A program made the position numbers and the translations under genes. A stretch of 64,000 nt of DNA, from contig JALDNG010000081.1 of NCBI GenBank assembly GCA_024349245.1, positions 1,204,501 through 1,268,500 of the forward strand. The letters are read 5' to 3'. Of the stretch, positions 22,875 to 34,874 are shown in pieces (within the stretch, counting starts at the first letter, position 1; every line of letters starts with the position of its first letter). A model generated the notes under the pieces. It had not been told where the DNA came from. It ran no database searches and saw nothing but the letters and a program-made list of their open reading frames with translations. The stretch is from Neodontobutis hainanensis (Eukaryota > Chordata > Actinopteri > Gobiiformes > Odontobutidae).

Positions 22875-25215
22875 AGGGAAACACACAACAGTCTTTAGCA
22901 TTTAGTTTAACAAAAAAAAAAAACGGGCCTTCACATCTCTGTGGTGGCTTTGTGAAGCAGTAAAATGACAACATTGCTCAGTCACAGCATCATTACATTG
23001 ACAATACTCATGCTTTATCGGGCTGTGAACTGGTCTGGACTCTTTTAGTATGTGACTCATTATGGCCCCCTTCAGACCTTGCATTTCATTCAATCTTCTC
23101 TCTATCTGGATGTGACCAACTAAACTTGATGTATTCATGCCTGGTTTTGATGTGTGTCTTCCTGTGTCCTCACTTTCCTGCTTGCAAAATATTAAAAACT
23201 ACACTGCATTTTTATTGGCCAGCGGCATATATACACCCATCCTCAGATTTGGCCTCTTGGCACTCACTCGGGACGCATTTAGCACATTCATATCTTGGTT
23301 ACTGTATTCCACCTCTGGTCACTTCCGGTACTGCAACAAAAACACAGAGTACAGCACAGGATTTCTCAATATGACAATGGGAATAACTAACTTATCACTC
23401 AGTAAGTAAAGATGCTTGTGTATTGATCTTTGGTTTGCCAGTATTCATGAATGTTTGAATGCCTCTAAACGGGCGAAATAAACAGTTACTTCATTGAAAT
23501 AGCATCTTCAGCGTAATGCTAGATCTTCTATATCCTTTGTTTTTCTCTCCTCTTACACTTCATACCTGTGAAACATTTCCTCTGTAAGTTTGCCGTTCCA
23601 AAGTTTTTACTGTGATTTATACAGACAATATGAATCCTGAATATATATCAGAAACAATTTGTAACCACACAATAAGGGCAAATGTTACTCTCTTGTTTTT
23701 CCAACTGAGAGCTGTCACATTATGCTCCAAGATTTGCAGTGTCTAATTCCCAAGCTCAAGGCTGATCTGTGTTATTCTTGTGGCAATTCCCCAAAATCTT
23801 CTAACATTTAGCCTTTACATTTACATTGTCTTGCAACATAGACTACTTTCTATGCCTTTACCATAATAAACAGCGAGAGAACAGCTCAACTCAACAGGCC
23901 AGCAGGCTCATGCTGCCTTCTTAACAGCCTATTATGGCACTATTATCCTTGGATTCACTGTGTAGGTTTAGGCTCGGGGCCTAATTTTATTGATACAGCA
24001 GAGGTTAGGTTGTGTAAAGAAATATACATTAAATCCATAATGTGCTCTGACAATGTGTAAATCTCAATATAAAACCTTTTGACAGATGATGATAAACTAA
24101 AGTGGCTGGACATGTTAATAATTCTCTGAGTAAAAACAGAACTTAACTTCCCCCAAACCAAAACAGGTGATTGTAAAGCGGGTAAAGAGATTACATTACA
24201 TGGCACAGTAAATCAAAGGCTTATCTTGCCACTACAGCTTTTCTATCGCGACCTCCGAACTTATCTGCACTTCAAAAAGAAGGTTACGCTTAAGTTACTA
24301 AATACTCGGTTCTAGCTTTTCCACTACAACAATCTTTCAGTAAAGACAGAAAGACATAGTCAGCTGTGTGAGGGGCAGCAATGGGACGTATAGCCTAAGG
24401 AGTGTCATTGTTATACATTCCTTCAACGCCCTTTATTCAGAAGAACCAAGATACACATTTTCAGATAAAAACTTTTTTTTTAACAATCTGGTAGTAAATG
24501 TCACAATAACAAATGATGAAGAGCTAGGACTGTGGACACTGGTCTCTGAACACATTCTGTTGTGGCTCATCATTCACTATGGACTCTGAAAGGCATTGCT
24601 TGTGACAGATGCGTGTCACAGATTAAGTCACTAGTCAAATTGTAGCTGTATGTGTTCAGACCTGAACATATATGTCATAACCTATAAGGGGGCTCATGTA
24701 TATTCTTATGTTCTTTAAGTTTTTATCTTTACAAAAGCTGCACAGCAGTATACCTGCTCTCCACATAAATAAAAACTGTTAAAGTTTCTTCAAAGCTGCA
24801 CTCTATCCAGGTCTTTGGACTGAAAATAATATGACGCTCCATCTTTCAAAGATGTACTTTTCCTAAAGCATTGTTGATTGCCCTGTGTCCATTACTTGGA
24901 AGGATTATGATAATATTCCACATTGTGCTCGGCGTGATGCACAGGAAATTCAATACTCAAAAGGTTAATGCAATCAATTAGGATGACAAAGGAGTAAAGT
25001 AAAACCCTCCTGCTCGTGGAAAAAGAGACAGGGGAAGAGGGGGGAAAGGTATTGAAAGCTTGAATGGATCCACCGAGAGAAAAGAGGCACTTGAAACGAC
25101 AGAAAAATGGCATTTATTCAACGTGTATCATCCAAGGCCAACTAAATGAAACACACACAAGGTGTATAAACAAAGAAAGAAAAATAGCTCTTGGAGTGAA
25201 TTACATCACTCAGCA
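22875..25215. other. AT-rich non-coding stretch
   Basis: No gene, RNA or transposon recognised. An A-rich tract lies at 22912-22923. Confidence 0.5.
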
Positions 25216-25219
25216 CTCA

Positions 25220-25740
25220 ACCACTTGTAAGTGAACAATACAGGAGCAATATTTTTGTTTGAAGGTAATCAGATACCAAAGCGAGGGGAAAGTGTCCAGC
25301 GCTGGAGGCTCGAGCATCGATTTGTAATGCTCATAATGTTCGATGGACTTTTCCCTCGTTCTGAGTCAAGTTCTGTCTCACAACTGCGGTCCCATGTGCA
25401 TTGTTGCATCGTCTGAATATTAACAGCATGACAACTGTGTATGGGAGAGATAGCTTTTGTTATTTAGATAGATGTTACAATGCTTTACAGCACAAAGGAC
25501 TCATCATTGCAGATAAATGGATAAACTCTGATGGTGGTATTGAGTTGAACCACCATTGTAATAATCCATATTACCTTTTCGGGCTCTATCTGTCAAAACC
25601 ATGATGTATTAATCACATTTTAGCAATCCTCCGTGGCTAATGATAATGTTACGAGAGTCTGGGTGGCAATATTTTGCTAACGCCTGCAACGCCTATTTTC
25701 TGCAGATAAGTTGTGCAAGGAGAAAAGCCTAAAACCTTGT
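25220..25740. promoter_or_regulatory. Strong candidate conserved non-coding element
   Basis: Complex repeat-free block with GGTAATCAGATACC, GTATTAATCAC and GGCTAATGATAATG. It holds an inverted repeat with perfect 8-bp arms (ATGGTGGT 25531-25538, ACCACCAT 25549-25556) and a shorter GAGCAT/ATGCTC pair near 25311-25332. Two short plus-strand frames overlap it without known motifs. The density of homeodomain-type cores suggests an enhancer. Confidence 0.43.
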
Positions 25741-25744
25741 AATC

Positions 25745-26385
25745 CACTTAGGTAAGGCAGTGGACTTACCTACTTTTGCAAACACACAACCTTATAAATC
25801 TACTGCACATTTAGGCTTGAAAAAATACAGCAGATCCTTAAATCCACTGTGTTTGTAGACACTCTTTACATGTGAAACAATTGCATAAGTTGCAAAACAA
25901 TGCAAACATTTACAAGCACGAAATAACTAGAATCATTCCTGAGCGCTTTCTAAATGTTAATAAAAGAGGTTGAAAAATATTCTAAGGCCATGTCAAAACT
26001 CTATATGGGAAGTATGCCGTTTCCAAAACACTACTGTGGACCTGACTGTTTTTATTTTAAAACTCTAGACTCTAGAGTACAGAATTATAACCAAGTTACT
26101 GTAGTTATCCTTTAAAACAGCCAGAGCTAAAACATTGCATACACTGCTCTAATCCTAAAATATTCTGCCTTGTGCAGTGACCTGCAACCCTTTTATTCAA
26201 CATATTCAGAGTCTCATTGAGCAGTGCTATGAACACAGAAAGAGTTACGTGGACAACGCACACAAAAGATGGGGTGAGGCGGCAACCACGGCTTTATGTG
26301 TAGACTATAAGAATTCTATTTTTTCCAGAAGCACAACTGCTGTAATTTGACCTACATCACATTTTTCTGTTTGGGCATTTTGGGG
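25745..26385. other. AT-rich non-coding stretch
   Basis: It begins with a small inverted repeat, TAGGTAAG (25749-25756) and CTTACCTA (25765-25772), which looks like facing splice donors but has no exon support. Nothing else was recognised. Confidence 0.45.
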
Positions 26386-26389
26386 TCCA

Positions 26390-26725
26390 ACAGCCACGTC
26401 ACAGAAACAATGGGCCAGAATGTGCTTTGAAGTCGAGGCTGAATGAAAACGGCGAGTTTGACACATTAAATGCCCTCACAGCTGGGCTGCCCCCAGTCAA
26501 AAGAAAAACAAATACTTTGAATAAGAGGGGGACACGCCGCTCCTGTCTGTGCTTCCTAAAGACCTAAGCCGCCACCGGGAGGTGGGCTTTCACAATATGC
26601 CCGTAATGATGGATGGATTCAGAGGAAAGCCTATTCACATGGAGATGTTACATCATAAATATTTACACAGGCCGCCGTTTCCATGTAGCGTTTGCTTATT
26701 TAGGCACACAGTAAAAATTTAAAGG
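26390..26725. promoter_or_regulatory. Candidate conserved non-coding block
   Basis: CpG-retaining complex sequence (GACACGCCGCTCC, AGCCGCCACCGGG, GGCCGCCGTTTCC) with CCCGTAATGATGG and no simple repeats. No exon-like frame was seen. Regulatory role is inferred. Confidence 0.35.
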
Positions 26726-26729
26726 ATAA

Positions 26730-29075
26730 AAGAAAAGCTGAAGAAAAGTGTGGAAATGAGGAGCAGCCTCTCGTTTTGTTATTTCACTACACTGAGTGAT
26801 ACAATAAAAGCAAATTGAGTTTCATGAGTTGTTGTCCATTTTTCTCAGTGAGACAAATTATCTCTCCTACGGCAAACTGTGGGCTTATTTACCTTCATCC
26901 ATGACTGAATGAACTGCTGTTTATTATTTAGTTATTGCCTCCTACACAGACAGCCTGAAAACCAACAAAACACTCAACAAACTCAGGCAGCGTTGAAAGA
27001 ATCGGATGCGTATAACAATCAAACCTTTAAGACCCTTAAATCCATAAACACACATATTACATACTGATTCTAAATAAGTAAAAAACTCAGTCTTACAATG
27101 AACTCACAGATAACTAAACAGAATCTGGTTGTTGGTTAGCCGCCCAAAACATCTCTGCTCAGTGAGCTCAATTAAAAGCCCTGGATTCCCCTGAGATTCT
27201 GTCTGAAACCAATGAAAACAAATTTGGCAGTTTAATTTTCTTCCCACTGACAAACAGAGGCTGTGAGCTCTGGGAGTGTTGGCTCCATCCAAGTGTTTGG
27301 AGCCAAAGCAGGATGATGTGAGCACTGATACAACAGACACATCAGCAGAAAGAAGCCAGGTGTAGAACCAAATAGTACTAAATGTTCAGTAGATGTACTT
27401 AGGACACAAGTAAAGTCAGGGTTTATTATCAACACAATCTCCCAAATCAATATATCTGTTCTGACAATCTACTGACATGTTAAATGTTCTGGATCTGTAT
27501 TTCTGGTAAGCTTGAGTATTAAATAAAACATCATAGGCTCCAGTCCCATTACTCCACTCATGTGCTCCACTCAGCCTGCCTTTTGTCCACACAGGAGCTT
27601 ATAAGCCCCCACATAAGAAAACAATGCTGGCCAGATTTGACATTTTGTCTAATTCTAATTCCAATATCCAAAAGATTGTCCAGAACAATGTCTTATCACT
27701 TCAGAAATCTGGGAAATTGAATGAGATCTCATTGTGGCTTATGTGTTAAATTATTTTACCTACTTTGACTAAACTACTTGAAGCAAAAATCATATTGCGT
27801 TTTGAGTTAGACATTTCCCAGACTCTGTTCCCGTCCAGCTGGTACCACTGTGACCATGTGGGAATCTGTGTCTGGTGCCATGCCTTCTGTTTTAGGGCAA
27901 CACTGGCCTTGTTTATGAGCCTCTGATTGATGCAAGGAGTGTGTCTTCTTTCTGCTGTGTGACTGACACCACCAGAAACAAAAGCAGTGTCGGTGTAGAC
28001 CTCCGCCTCAATTCACGTCCAAGCCACCCCCCGGTGATAGCAAGGGTCTCTGGTTTTGACATGAGACAGCCCACGTTGTCCCTTCTGAATGTCTAGATCC
28101 CTCTTGACTAAGAGGCCAGGGGCAAGGGCTGTTGTTTGCATCCTTCTGACAGACTCCCACATCAGCATTGTGCTCATACCAGCTAACATCATTAGCGCAG
28201 AAGGCTTCATCTCAGGGAGTGAGGGGGAAGAAAAAAAAGCAACCCAGTTTCTTTAAGTCACAAGTCATTAGTGTCCTCTTGAGAATCAAATTGTACAGAG
28301 GCTGATTTTTTTTTATCAGCAACAAAAGGTTTTATACTCCTGTTAATTTGCTGGATGTCATCTGTACTTACATGTCTGTGTCTAATGTCTGCTACAGTAA
28401 TAAATGCCATTTACTGGAAAAATTATATTATTTTGTCAAGATTACTACGTGGGATGTTGTCACAACAAAACACATAAAAGAGCAATGAAATATAATTAAC
28501 TTTATAACAAGAACAGGGAAGAATCATTTGTAAATACTGTGTTTTGTATTACAGCTTATGTGACTTCATATTAGTGCTCAACCCTTCCTTTCACTAACCT
28601 TAAACAAAAATTCTCAAAGCCTTTACCTTCGGAATGAAATAGTGTAAAAGGTTTTGGAACACAAACCTTGGGCGGCAAAGAAAACACTTGGTAAAGTATG
28701 TATCAATGCTAAAGAGTACCAGCTACATCATTATAGAGAAGGTCCACTTCTGTATATCACACTCATGTACAGTAGTTTTGTGTTTACTGCTGTATTTTTT
28801 GTATTCGAAGCACTGGAAGTCAGCCAAAGCAATGCCCAACAGCTGTTTCTGTCAAGCAGCTAAATTACAGTTGTATATGTCAAGAGAGAACACATAGCTT
28901 TGAGGCCATGCAAGCAGGAATTTTTTTTTTCCTTTTTTTTTTTTTTTTTAATATGCCACGTTAGGGTTATACTGTATAGATTCTTCATGGTTGGTATGAA
29001 AGAGGGATAGAGCGGCAGATAGAGCCGTGAAAGAGAGTGAGAGAGGCCCTCTTTGGAAAACAGATACATCAGTGA
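26730..29075. other. AT-rich non-coding stretch with poly-T tract
   Basis: T-rich tract at 28921-28949. No gene, transposon terminus or RNA gene was recognised; scattered short frames only. Confidence 0.5.
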
Positions 29076-29079
29076 GCCT

Positions 29080-29290
29080 GTATAGTGTACGACATTGCTG
29101 TGAGTTAATCAGTTGGAAAATAAAACGGTGGGATTCTAATAAGTCATTTGTCAATTTTTACAACCCCCAGACACATTGATCCATGGGGATTAATGAAGAT
29201 GCCTGATATTGTTGTAGATATGAACAGGGGAGATGGTAGGGACAGTAATCAGTCATGTTGGGGATTTGTCCTACCTCGTTCTCTCTTCCT
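29080..29290. promoter_or_regulatory. Candidate conserved non-coding block
   Basis: Compact complex sequence with GAGTTAATCAG, GGGGATTAATGAAG and CAGTAATCAGTC, i.e. three TAATC/ATTAA cores in 200 bp. Function is inferred. Confidence 0.28.
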
Positions 29291-29294
29291 GGGG

Positions 29295-30435
29295 AGTCAC
29301 TCTACGCAGGGGCTCACTTCATCTGAAGAGCAGAGCAAAGGAGAAAAAAAAAAGCATTAAAAAGCCAGACACTTTATTATTATGCATACACATACATGTC
29401 CTCCAGAAATCCATACATTTACCAGGCTCATCTACACTGCTTGACATAATTTAACCAGCCGCCTGAAAGGAAAATGTATACTTTTGTGTTCAGTGCTGTC
29501 TCATTGATATAGTGTTTAAAAGTGAACTCATTTCACAGTCGAGGGAGAGAGGGCTGGGGTGGCAAGCACACAGAGCTATTGTGGAGATACCATTTCTGTG
29601 ACTATTTTTAATGCTGACATGTAATAATTTACTTATAGTCAGGGAACCTAAAATCTAACACTAATATCAGTATTTTAATTGCAGCTTTTTACTTTTTAGC
29701 TTGATGTATCCAGTACTTTTCTGAAGCAACTTTGGAGGCTCAATTTAGCACCTCTTTTTCTAAATGAGTAAAAGAGTTACTAATGGATGACAATAATATA
29801 ATACTAATTCAATGTTGAGGCTTGGTGCACACAAATGTTTTCATTTTTAAGCAGTACAACAAAAACAACATTAAAACAATATGTCCCACATTAAGGACAG
29901 TGTTTTAGAAAAGATGATAGAGTATTCGCTCTTGTCTGAAACTCTCATCACATGATTTGGAATTGGTTGTCAAGGACACTGTATTGTTTTCCAGAACCAA
30001 TCAGAGCAAACTGCTAAACCACACTCGTCATGTTACTAAAACCAGACCTAGAGCACAAGTTTGGTTTTAAAACTACTCAGGTTACTATTAACCTAGAGGT
30101 ATTCAAAGTAAATGTCTGCAGAAGAACAGTGCTACTCGCTTTAATGGAAGATTAGAAGGACACACTGTTTCAAAACGAAAGAACTGCTCTACTCAGTTGA
30201 GGATTGCCCTATATGTCAGTACAGAGAAAAGTAAAAGTGCACTTCTTAAGTGACATTCATTAACCCACAAAGTGTGGCATCAGGACACAAACTGACTTTG
30301 GCAGAACCAGTCGAGTCACTCCTAAATCCTCTCTAAAGTTTCCTAACCTTGAGAGCCCAAGCATCCCCGAAAAAGTCATAATAATTCTAACCTGATCTTC
30401 CTACTTATTTTATATCTCCCCTCAGCAACCTAACT
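29295..30435. other. AT-rich non-coding stretch
   Basis: Nothing recognised beyond short A-tracts. Confidence 0.5.
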
Positions 30436-30439
30436 TCTT

Positions 30440-31140
30440 CTCGGCAACAGTGCAGTTATTAATTCATGAGGCACTAATTAGTTCTTTGTTTAATTTTGTG
30501 TTAAACAGACTGACCGGAATGATAACGACTCGCGCTGTAGCGCTTCGGTCCCATGCCACTCCTGTTTGCTACAACAAGGGAGCATCGTGCGACTAGCATG
30601 ATGAACCCAATTCCCTTCTAAGTTGCACTTCATTAAGTCAAAATGTGACAAGGAGCTTAGAGGAAGAACTGGCAGATCTGATCATACATAACAATGCAGG
30701 CCCAGTAAGTTTGAGGGAGGTGGGGGGCTTTGCTGGGGCTGGGGGTGGTTTGGAGGGTGGGGTAGTGGATTCCAGCATGCATGTTGATAATTTTCTATTT
30801 TTAACCCTTAGGGGCCGTCTTTCATTTTCCTTTAATTGTTTTTGTTCAGAGCTGCAGTGTCCTCTTTTTAAATTGCAGCTCCTATCAACTCCCCTGATCA
30901 AGCCCCTGTGCAACGTTGCAGTCAGACGAGTAAACAACTGGGCTGCCCTTTACAATGATGTAGTGCAAATGCCGCCAAAATGGGTGGCTCTGTTACTGTA
31001 CGTATGTGCCTGCTGTTTTCGAAGTAATCCTTGCATAACAAAGAGCAGTCGTGCCAGTAAAAATGAACTTAAAAAGAACATTTTTTTGGCCTTGAAAGTT
31101 GAAAAACCTGCTAAAAGAAAACAAAGGTAACAGGCAAAGG
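30440..31140. promoter_or_regulatory. Candidate conserved non-coding block
   Basis: It contains CpG-bearing sequence (GATAACGACTCGCGCTGTAG, GCATCGTGCGACTAGC) and GTTATTAATTCATGAGGC with CACTAATTAG. A 162-codon plus-strand frame from about 30645 overlaps a potential donor (GGCCCA|GTAAGT, donor about 30704). Its translation contains a Gly-rich low-complexity run and no domain, and the upstream acceptor is weak, so I do not call an exon. Confidence 0.33.
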
Positions 31141-31399
31141 CTCGTTTGTAAGAATGCATTAAGGTGTATCCGTCTGTCCATATTTCACATACCTACAATG
31201 AAACGTACAGTAGCTGCTCATATTCAATCTTTAAAGCTGTTTTAACAGGTGTATTATTATATCCTAAAATATTCTCCATTGTTAAATCTTGTTGTAGACT
31301 CTATCTATGACGTTAGTGCCAGAATCAGAAGAGAAGTGGCACACCCAGTACATAAATACTAAATACACCACAGTCATTGACTTTGTATTTTTACAGATA

Positions 31400-31600
31400 A
31401 CATATTTCTTTGCAAACAGTGTTTTTCATCAGTTGACGAGCTCTGCTAAGATGTTTAGCCTTTCCAAGCGTCTTCCACTGGCTGCAGATATGATAAAATC
31501 AAAAAGCAGACAAGTAATTACACTGTATAATAGGCAAGATTGGCATTTTCAAAATCATTTTCATGTGGATGGAAATGACATTGCATAGACTATTCTGTAT
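31400..31600. promoter_or_regulatory. Candidate conserved non-coding block
   Basis: Complex, repeat-free stretch with GACGAGCTCTGC, CAAGCGTCTTCC and AAGTAATTACAC between AT-rich flanks. An open frame (31307-31588) gives no recognised motif. Confidence 0.3.
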
Positions 31601-31604
31601 TCAC

Positions 31605-32495
31605 TGGTGCAGATAAATAAACAAGGCATGGAGAAAAGGGGGGGCACGCAGAACGCACAGTACAATGGCAAGCAGGTCAGTAATTAGAAACTCTGTTTGC
31701 ACAGTAATAATTTTAATATATTCATCAGGAAACAGAGCATGCCTAGCATGATAAAATCCCATCAAGGAACATATCCCGACTGCCTTAACCTTTTACACAC
31801 CGCCTGCACATTGTGGGGAACCTGAAAAACGAAATAAATAAATACTGAAGTGAGAATACTATGCAGTACAATACAATACTGTCATATCATCATAGCACAT
31901 CAGATCTGCATCATGTCTTTATGTGTTCAGCAGTCTAAACGTGCATTTAAAACCTGTGACCTCTTTAATCGTCAGGTTCCACATTCAGCTGTTTGCGTGG
32001 ATCCAAAGAGGAATACACATGCATGTCTGTTATTGAAGGTGGGGTTGATGATGCTATGGAAATTATTGCAAATTGCTTAAATGATTCCTGACACGCAGAA
32101 ACCTTGACCCCATGCCATCTCACAAAGTCTGCTCGAGGGACTCAAGGTGGATCAAAAATGGTCCTCTTAGTATTTTTATTGGTCAGTTGAACCAAACTGC
32201 ACAGTGAAAGTAACCAGTAGCAGTTAATTATTACCAAACAAAATAACAGGAACAGACAAAGGCTCTTAACTAAACAGAGCAGTTTAAAATAATAACCCTC
32301 TCGACTATAATGGCTGCCAATCTATTGTTTAGGTTTCCTGGTTTCATTTCCCACACATAAATCCAGAAACTTACAACTTAACGTGACCTCAGTCTAAATG
32401 AAACAACCTCTAATTACATGAAGTGGAAGCCGCAACACAAATACACTTTTTACTAAATAGGTCTGGGCAGAGTGTCGTCTGCTGCAAGTTTTAAT
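31605..32495. other. AT-rich non-coding stretch
   Basis: No gene or repeat family recognised. Confidence 0.5.
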
Positions 32496-32499
32496 TCTC

Positions 32500-33000
32500 A
32501 CCAACTTTTAGGAAACAGCCGAGTGAGAAAGTGGCCATTTACTCTCCATATATACTGCATATTTGACAGCACCTTGACGGCCCCTTTTTGTGCTGTCACC
32601 ACTGGCTCCCATTCTCCGCTCCCCCAGGAGAGGACAGAGTCGCCGGCTGGAGGGCAGCTACCTCCACAGTCCCGCTGTCCCCTACTCGCCTAATTTTTGT
32701 TGTCCAGCCCTTTGAACGCTCAATCTCATGCAGAAGCAAAGAATAGTGACCCATGTGCAACAAGTGCCGGTGCCATGGAAACCCCCATTTTCCCCCCAAA
32801 ATATTCCTTTTTATCCCTTTTGAAGAGCTGTCACTGGGCAGAGCAGGCATCACACGACCCCAGGCGCAGCCATGACAAAGCCTATTTTCTGCCCGCTCCT
32901 TGATTGATTAAAAAAGACTTTTTAGTAAAACCATGTTAAAGGACACAAAAAGTGACAGAGAGGAGAAAAAGCCCAGAGGGGATGGTCCAATCAGACGGGT
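32500..33000. promoter_or_regulatory. Candidate regulatory block with X-box
   Basis: GC-richer sequence with GAGTCGCCGGCTGG and an RFX-type X-box GGTGCCATGGAAAC (32769-32782). Overlapping frames on both strands show no domain. Enhancer role is inferred. Confidence 0.32.
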
Positions 33001-33004
33001 CTCC

Positions 33005-34240
33005 ACTGAAAAAAAAAAAGGAACAATATCATAATCGCCACAAAGAAAAGGTCAGGCCAAAGCATGACACGTACCAACAATAGCGATTACAGCAGACAGA
33101 AGTCAGTTTAAGTGAGTGGAACTACAACATCTGAAACATCAAACTCTTTGTATTGAATGTTTCAGTCTCTAAAAACCTTTGAAGCTTTATATAAAAGTGC
33201 TATTTTTATTTCCATTTCATTTCTCCATTAAACTACGTCATCGAAGTTTAAATTTCTGTAGCTTCGACTTCAAGGTTAGATCTATGCATTTCTATCTTTC
33301 TCTTGGTTATCACTGCATTTAAGTTTGCTTCCTTTTTCTCACTGCAGTTTGCACACTGACATTTGTTTCTGTATTTGTGGTCTGGTTTGTTTAGAGGTAG
33401 ACATTGGTAAATAGTTTTAAAGACATTTTAGCTCTCATTAATTTATTTTTAAGCTTCAAAACTGTCACAATAACTCAGCTTAATGTGAGATAGATAAACT
33501 ACCTTCACACACTTTTAGGGAAACAATGGCACATTAGAGGTTTGGAGTTTTTATGTTCAAGGTTTTATAGCATACACCAACTACCACTCGTCGAAATTGA
33601 GAAAAGTAAGGTTTTCTGATAGGTTCAGGAAAAGTTATTTAGAAGTAAGTTACAAGTATTTCAAGTGGAGCTATGCAGCATGTGTAGCGTTGACCTGACT
33701 TGTGAATAGCCGCAGTTTGTTGCTAAAACACTATACGATTGGTGCACACACACTTATTGCACGCCTCCTCATAATTACTGATGCTTTTTTGGATTAGGTT
33801 CCTGCCACACATGAGAGAAAAGTTATACATGCAGTGTTGTGGTTCATGTGTGATTCAGGATCAATATCCCATGCATTTGACGTTTTACTCCTCCATTTGA
33901 CCTAAGTGACAGACCATTTAAAACTCACAGAGACTGGCTCAGCTGCAGTGCACAGCTCCAAAGGGACAGCACATTATTAATTCATCTCAAAAGCACAGGT
34001 CGATAAGAGGACCCTATTGCTTACATGTTTTCTTTTTGTTGCTATTTTCCGTGTTCTATACAGTAGCTTTAAATATCTGGCCTCATCATTTGAGAGGTAA
34101 ATACTCTCAGCTGGATAATGATTTGTTGTATCGTGTAATATGGCTTACTACCATGAAGAATGAGATACTTTCAGAAAAAAAAAAAAACGAGGAATCTGCT
34201 GTGTGTCTTTGTAAGGATATATAGAGGATGATATTTACCA
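33005..34240. other. AT-rich non-coding stretch
   Basis: Nothing recognised apart from A-tracts (33010-33019 and 34179-34190). Confidence 0.5.
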
Positions 34241-34243
34241 AGA

Positions 34244-34264
34244 GGAGGGGGGGGCGGGGGGGGG
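34244..34264 (+). repeat. G-rich tract with quadruplex potential
   Basis: Twenty-one bases that are all G apart from one A and one C, divided into runs of 8 and 9 G. It borders a strong candidate conserved element. Confidence 0.85.
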
Positions 34265-34870
34265 CATTAGAGGCGTCCACACATGAGCAATTAGTATTCT
34301 AGTTCCTGATGGTTCTAAACACAAAAAGGCCTCACCAAATCCCCACGGCGGAGGTGTCAGACGGAAAATGACGAAAATCTGCTCCTTGACAGGGAGTCAT
34401 TTATATTTTAGCTTCGTTCCATTATCTTAACGAATCCATCATCAGCCAATGCAATATTAACAGCAGAAAATCAACTCATTAGATCCAGGGGGATTTAATC
34501 AAGATTGCAATCATGTATGCGGTTCCTGGAGAGTTGGCTTCTTCTTTTTTTTTTTCTTTTTGGTCCTTTCCACGTAATTGCCGCATCTCAGATCTTAATA
34601 AATTATTCTCGATCTGAGATTGATGCCTTTTTTTTTTTCTCTCGCCTCTCACGCCATGCACTCACTGTCTCCAACTATAATATTTACCATAAACATTATT
34701 ATGTCATGGGCACACAGTTTAAAATGGCCTTTAGCTAACTCGCACAAGTAATTGGCTTCTCCATTTCTCTCTCGTTTCCTTGCTAATTGCCCAGTGATAT
34801 TGCTCACACTTCCCTCCGAATGAAAGAAAAGGACTCTTTGGCACAAGCTGGGATGTGTTGCTAGGATTTT
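34265..34870. promoter_or_regulatory. Strong candidate conserved non-coding element with inverted repeat
   Basis: About 600 bp of complex sequence with retained CpGs, many AT-rich homeodomain-like cores (CTTAATAAATTA, GCTAATTGCCC, AAGTAATTGGC) and a perfect inverted repeat, ATCTCAGATC (34585-34594) and GATCTGAGAT (34611-34620), separated by a 16-bp AT-rich spacer. Two T-rich tracts (34543-34560, 34629-34640) flank the inverted repeat. No frame is convincingly coding. Of all blocks this one most resembles an ultraconserved-type vertebrate enhancer, but alignment is needed to show it. Confidence 0.48.
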
Positions 34871-34874
34871 TCAA

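Noticed and set aside
25749..25772. Facing splice donors GGTAAG and CTTACC as exon boundaries
   Set aside because: They form a small inverted repeat and have no open exon on either side.
30645..31130. 162-codon plus-strand frame with a GTAAGT donor inside
   Set aside because: The upstream acceptor is weak, the second half is Gly-rich low complexity and the 3' part Lys-rich. No family is recognised.
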